Of a stretch of 64,000 bases of DNA, positions 61,540-64,000 are shown in pieces (within the stretch, counting starts at the first letter, position 1; every line of letters starts with the position of its first letter). The translations under genes were made by a program, and so were the position numbers. Source of the DNA: Brachyhypopomus gauderio (Eukaryota; Chordata; Actinopteri; Gymnotiformes; Hypopomidae); NCBI RefSeq assembly GCF_052324685.1, contig NW_027506898.1, positions 1,433,501 to 1,497,500 on the forward strand, written 5' to 3'. The notes beneath the pieces were generated by a model, which did not search any database, had not been told where the DNA came from, and saw only the letters and a program-made list of their open reading frames with translations.

Positions 61540-61865
61540 AGCAAATAGGTTTCCAACTTCTCTGCCATTGATTTCAGAGTCTGTTGTGCTTACTACTGCA
61601 TCACGCAACCAAAGAAATTAGCTTTTGTGAATACTGTTTTGCTGAACACATAGCAAAACATCCTGTCCTGAGACCCTAGCATATTTGGATTTAAATGACT
61701 TCACCAATTCTAGGATAATCAGAAAGCTGTTTGCCACAAGAACAAGCATGTAAAAATTCTGAAAACAATTCATGAAATATGCTGGAATTATATAGACCGC
61801 AAGCATGTGATAGAGCTTGCATGGAGAAAAGACCTGCAAGCTGGAATCAACACTAATGAATCAAA

Positions 61866-61937
61866 AGGTTCCACTGAGAGTTGAACTCAGATTGCTGGAT
61901 TCAGAGTCCAGAGTGCTAACCATTACACCATGGAACC
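61866..61937 (-). tRNA. tRNA-Gln-CTG: tRNA-Gln (CTG), class A
   Basis: Unit 47, reference sequence. Confidence 0.97.
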
Positions 61938-62165
61938 TAAAAGTTAAGTTCTGATTCTTCTGTTTTGCTGGGTTCACAGACCAAGTTAAGCTCAAAGTGA
62001 CTTGTCTTGAGAGGATGCAAGTTGCAACAACTACAGACAAGGACTTCCAGCAACAAGATATTTAGTTGAGGTATTCGATTTGGTCAACTGAAAGACACTT
62101 TCTGTTTACAGTAGTCTTCAACAATGAAAGCTGGTACAATCCCAGATAAAGAGCATGTAGCAGAA

Positions 62166-62237
62166 AGGTTCCACCGAGAGTCGAACTCGGATTGCTGGAT
62201 TCAGAGTCCAGAGTGCTAACCATTACACCATGGAACC
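62166..62237 (-). tRNA. tRNA-Gln-CTG: tRNA-Gln (CTG), class B
   Basis: Unit 47, B1, reference sequence. Confidence 0.97.
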
Positions 62238-62464
62238 TACATGAGACGCTTCTGAGTCTTGTTTTGCAGGGTTCACAGACCAAGTTAAGCTCAAAGTGAC
62301 TTGTCATGGGAGAATGCATGTTGCAACAACTACAGACAAGGACTTCCAGCAACAAGATAATTAGTTGAGGTATTTGATTTGGTCAACTGAAAGACACTTT
62401 CTGTTTACACTAGTCTTCAACAACGAAAGCTGGTACAACCCCAGATAAAGAGCATGTAGCAGAA

Positions 62465-62536
62465 AGGTTCCACCGAGAGTCGAACTTGGATTGCTGGATT
62501 CAGAGTCCAGAGTGCTAACCATTACACCATGGAACC
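62465..62536 (-). tRNA. tRNA-Gln-CTG: tRNA-Gln (CTG), class B, A51 variant
   Basis: Unit 47, B2, A51-C63 mismatch. Confidence 0.88.
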
Positions 62537-62763
62537 TACATTAGACATTTCTGAGTCTTGTTTTGCTGGGTTCACAGACCAAGTTAAGCTCAAAGTGACT
62601 TGTCATGGGAGAATGCAGGTTGCAACAACTACAGACAAGGACTTCCAGCAACAAGGTAATTAGTGGAGGTATTTGATTTGGTCAACTGAAAGACACTTTC
62701 TGTTTACAGTAGTCTTCAACAATGAAAGCTGGTACAATCCCAGATAAAGAGCATGTAGCAGAA

Positions 62764-62835
62764 AGGTTCCACCGAGAGTCGAACTCGGATCACTGGATTC
62801 AAAGTCCAGAGTGCTGACCATTACACCATGGAACC
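62764..62835 (-). tRNA. tRNA-Gln-TTG: tRNA-Gln (TTG)
   Basis: Unit 47, reference sequence. Confidence 0.97.
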
Positions 62836-62864
62836 CACAGCAAAAGTTGTTTCTAGCAAATGAG

Positions 62865-62904
62865 TTGCTGGATTCAGAGTTCAGAATGCTAACACCATGG
62901 AACC
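62865..62904 (-). pseudogene. tRNA-Gln 5'-half fragment
   Basis: Unit 47, form 4. Confidence 0.88.
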
Positions 62905-63230
62905 AGCAAATAGGTTTCCAACTTCTCTGCCGTTGATTTCAGAGTCTGTTGTGCTTACTACTGCATCACGCAACCAAAGAAATTAGCTTTTGTGAATACT
63001 GTTTTGCTGAACACATAGCAAAACATCCTGTCCTGAGACCCTAGCATATTTGGATTTAAATGACTTCACCAATTCTAGGATAATCAGAAAGCTGTTTGCC
63101 ACAAGAACAAGCATGTAAAAATTCTGAAAACAATTCATGAAATATGCTGGAATTATATAGACCGCAAGCATGTGATAGAGCTTGCATGGAGAAAAGACCT
63201 GCAAGCTGGAATCAACACTAATGAATCAAA

Positions 63231-63302
63231 AGGTTCCACTGAGAGTTGAACTCAGATTGCTGGATTCAGAGTCCAGAGTGCTAACCATTACACCATGGAA
63301 CC
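63231..63302 (-). tRNA. tRNA-Gln-CTG: tRNA-Gln (CTG), class A
   Basis: Unit 48, reference sequence. Confidence 0.97.
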
Positions 63303-63530
63303 TAAAAGATAAGTTCTGATTCTTCTGTTTTGCTGGGTTCACAGACCAAGTTAAGCTCAAAGTGACTTGTCTTGAGAGGATGCAAGTTGCAACAACTACA
63401 GACAAGGACTTCCAGCAACAAGATATTTAGTTGAGGTATTCGATTTGGTCAACTGAAAGACACTTTCTGTTTACAGTAGTCTTCAACAATGAAAGCTGGT
63501 ACAATCCCAGATAAAGAGCATGTAGCAGAA

Positions 63531-63602
63531 AGGTTCCACCGAGAGTCGAACTCGGATTGCTGGATTCAGAGTCCAGAGTGCTAACCATTACACCATGGAA
63601 CC
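63531..63602 (-). tRNA. tRNA-Gln-CTG: tRNA-Gln (CTG), class B
   Basis: Unit 48, B1, reference sequence. Confidence 0.97.
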
Positions 63603-63829
63603 TACATGAGACACTTCTGAGTCTTGTTTTGCTGGGTTCACAGACCAAGTTAAGCTCAAAGTGACTTGTCATGGGAGAATGCATGTTGCAACAACTACAG
63701 ACAAGGACTTCCAGCAACAAGATAATTAGTTGAGGTATTTGATTTGGTTAACTGAAAGACACTTTCTGTTTACACTAGTCTTCAACAACGAAAGCTGGTA
63801 CAACCCCAGATAAAGAGCATGTAGCAGAA

Positions 63830-63901
63830 AGGTTCCACCGAGAGTCGAACTTGGATTGCTGGATTCAGAGTCCAGAGTGCTAACCATTACACCATGGAAC
63901 C
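63830..63901 (-). tRNA. tRNA-Gln-CTG: tRNA-Gln (CTG), class B, A51 variant
   Basis: Unit 48, B2, A51-C63 mismatch. Last tRNA in the window. Confidence 0.88.
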
Positions 63902-64000
63902 TACATTAGACATTTCTGAGTCTTGTTTTGCTGGGTTCACAGACCAAGTTAAGCTCAAAGTGACTTGTCATGGGAGAATGCAGGTTGCAACAACTACAGA

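Larger units (their letters stand above)
60233..61597. repeat. Array unit 46 (n=2, 1365 bp), recombinant
   Basis: Relic at 61547..61610. Left part equals unit 43; the spacer after B2 (61172..61398) begins as B-type and switches to A-type at gtcttgagagg; the right end has the form 3 fragment of units 42 and 45. Confidence 0.95.
61598..62962. repeat. Array unit 47 (n=2, 1365 bp)
   Basis: Relic at 62912..62975. Copy of unit 43 without its private TTG and acceptor changes. Confidence 0.95.
1..64000 (-). repeat. Nested tandem array of tRNA-Gln genes
   Basis: The full window is one head-to-tail array with no unique sequence at either edge. The basic step is a 299-bp module made of a 72-bp tRNA-Gln gene and a 227-bp spacer. 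A composite unit of 768 bp plus n such modules (n = 0 to 7) is repeated 47 times, with a 48th cut by the window end. All 187 tRNA copies face the minus strand. Copies differ by a handful of bases, so the array has been homogenised recently or continuously. The ends of the array lie outside the window, so its true size is unknown. Confidence 0.98.
62963..64000. repeat. Array unit 48 (partial, n at least 2)
   Basis: Cut by the window end inside the spacer after B2; the TTG gene, fragment and relic of this unit lie outside. Confidence 0.95.

Noticed and set aside
1-64000. CRISPR array
   Set aside because: Repeats are regular, but the repeated element is a folded tRNA gene and the spacers are also repeated, not unique; sequence is eukaryotic in character.
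1-64000. tRNA-derived SINE or other mobile element family
   Set aside because: No poly-A or LINE-like tail, no target-site duplications, one orientation and strict tandem spacing; the tRNA bodies are intact at both ends.
1-64000. Satellite DNA with no coding role
   Set aside because: The structure is satellite-like, but most tRNA copies keep full pairing, both promoter boxes and even compensated stem changes, so calling it only satellite would miss its genes.

Overview
The whole 64 kb window is one tandem array of nuclear glutamine tRNA genes, all on the minus strand and running off both ends. By direct reading it holds 187 copies: 134 with anticodon CTG, 47 with TTG and 6 with CTA. There are also 47 copies of a truncated tRNA-Gln fragment and 47 of a more decayed tRNA-Gln relic. 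I see no protein-coding gene, CRISPR array, rRNA or recognisable transposon. The tRNA bodies are 72 nt with no encoded CCA, have internal A and B boxes, and agree at most positions with the animal nuclear tRNA-Gln sequence as I remember it. That points to a metazoan genome. Large tRNA arrays of this kind are known in amphibians and fish, but I cannot name the species from this sequence.

Layout. The window reads as 48 units (the last one cut by the window end), each starting at a fixed spacer. From left to right a unit holds: (1) a spacer of about 255 bp that I read as the decayed flank of an old tRNA module; (2) one class A tRNA-Gln(CTG); (3) zero to seven class B tRNA-Gln(CTG) genes in 299-bp steps; (4) one tRNA-Gln(TTG); (5) a 40-bp tRNA fragment; (6) a 64-bp decayed tRNA relic that runs into the next unit. 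Unit length is therefore about 768 + 299n bp: 768, 1066, 1365, 1664, 1963, 2262, 2561 or 2860. Because transcription runs right to left, the TTG gene is first and class A last in each unit.

Higher order. Groups of units are themselves duplicated, judged by shared rare variants: units 1-3 match 7-9; unit 13 and the start of 14 match 18 and the start of 19; units 23-25 match 27-29 (offset 5759 bp); units 32-34 match 35-37 (offset 4993 bp); units 42-43 match 45-46 (offset 3796 bp). Several spacers are A/B hybrids, as expected from unequal crossing-over or gene conversion. Units 38-39 (about 50.4-52.6 kb) are the most divergent stretch.

Points of most interest: six class A copies carry anticodon CTA, which would read the UAG stop codon; class B and TTG genes have only a three-T run at their 3' ends while class A has four, and in most units another four-T run sits just upstream of class A; and the array keeps visible tRNA modules of several ages inside one repeat. 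Residue numbers below use the standard tRNA numbering (T stem 49-53/61-65).
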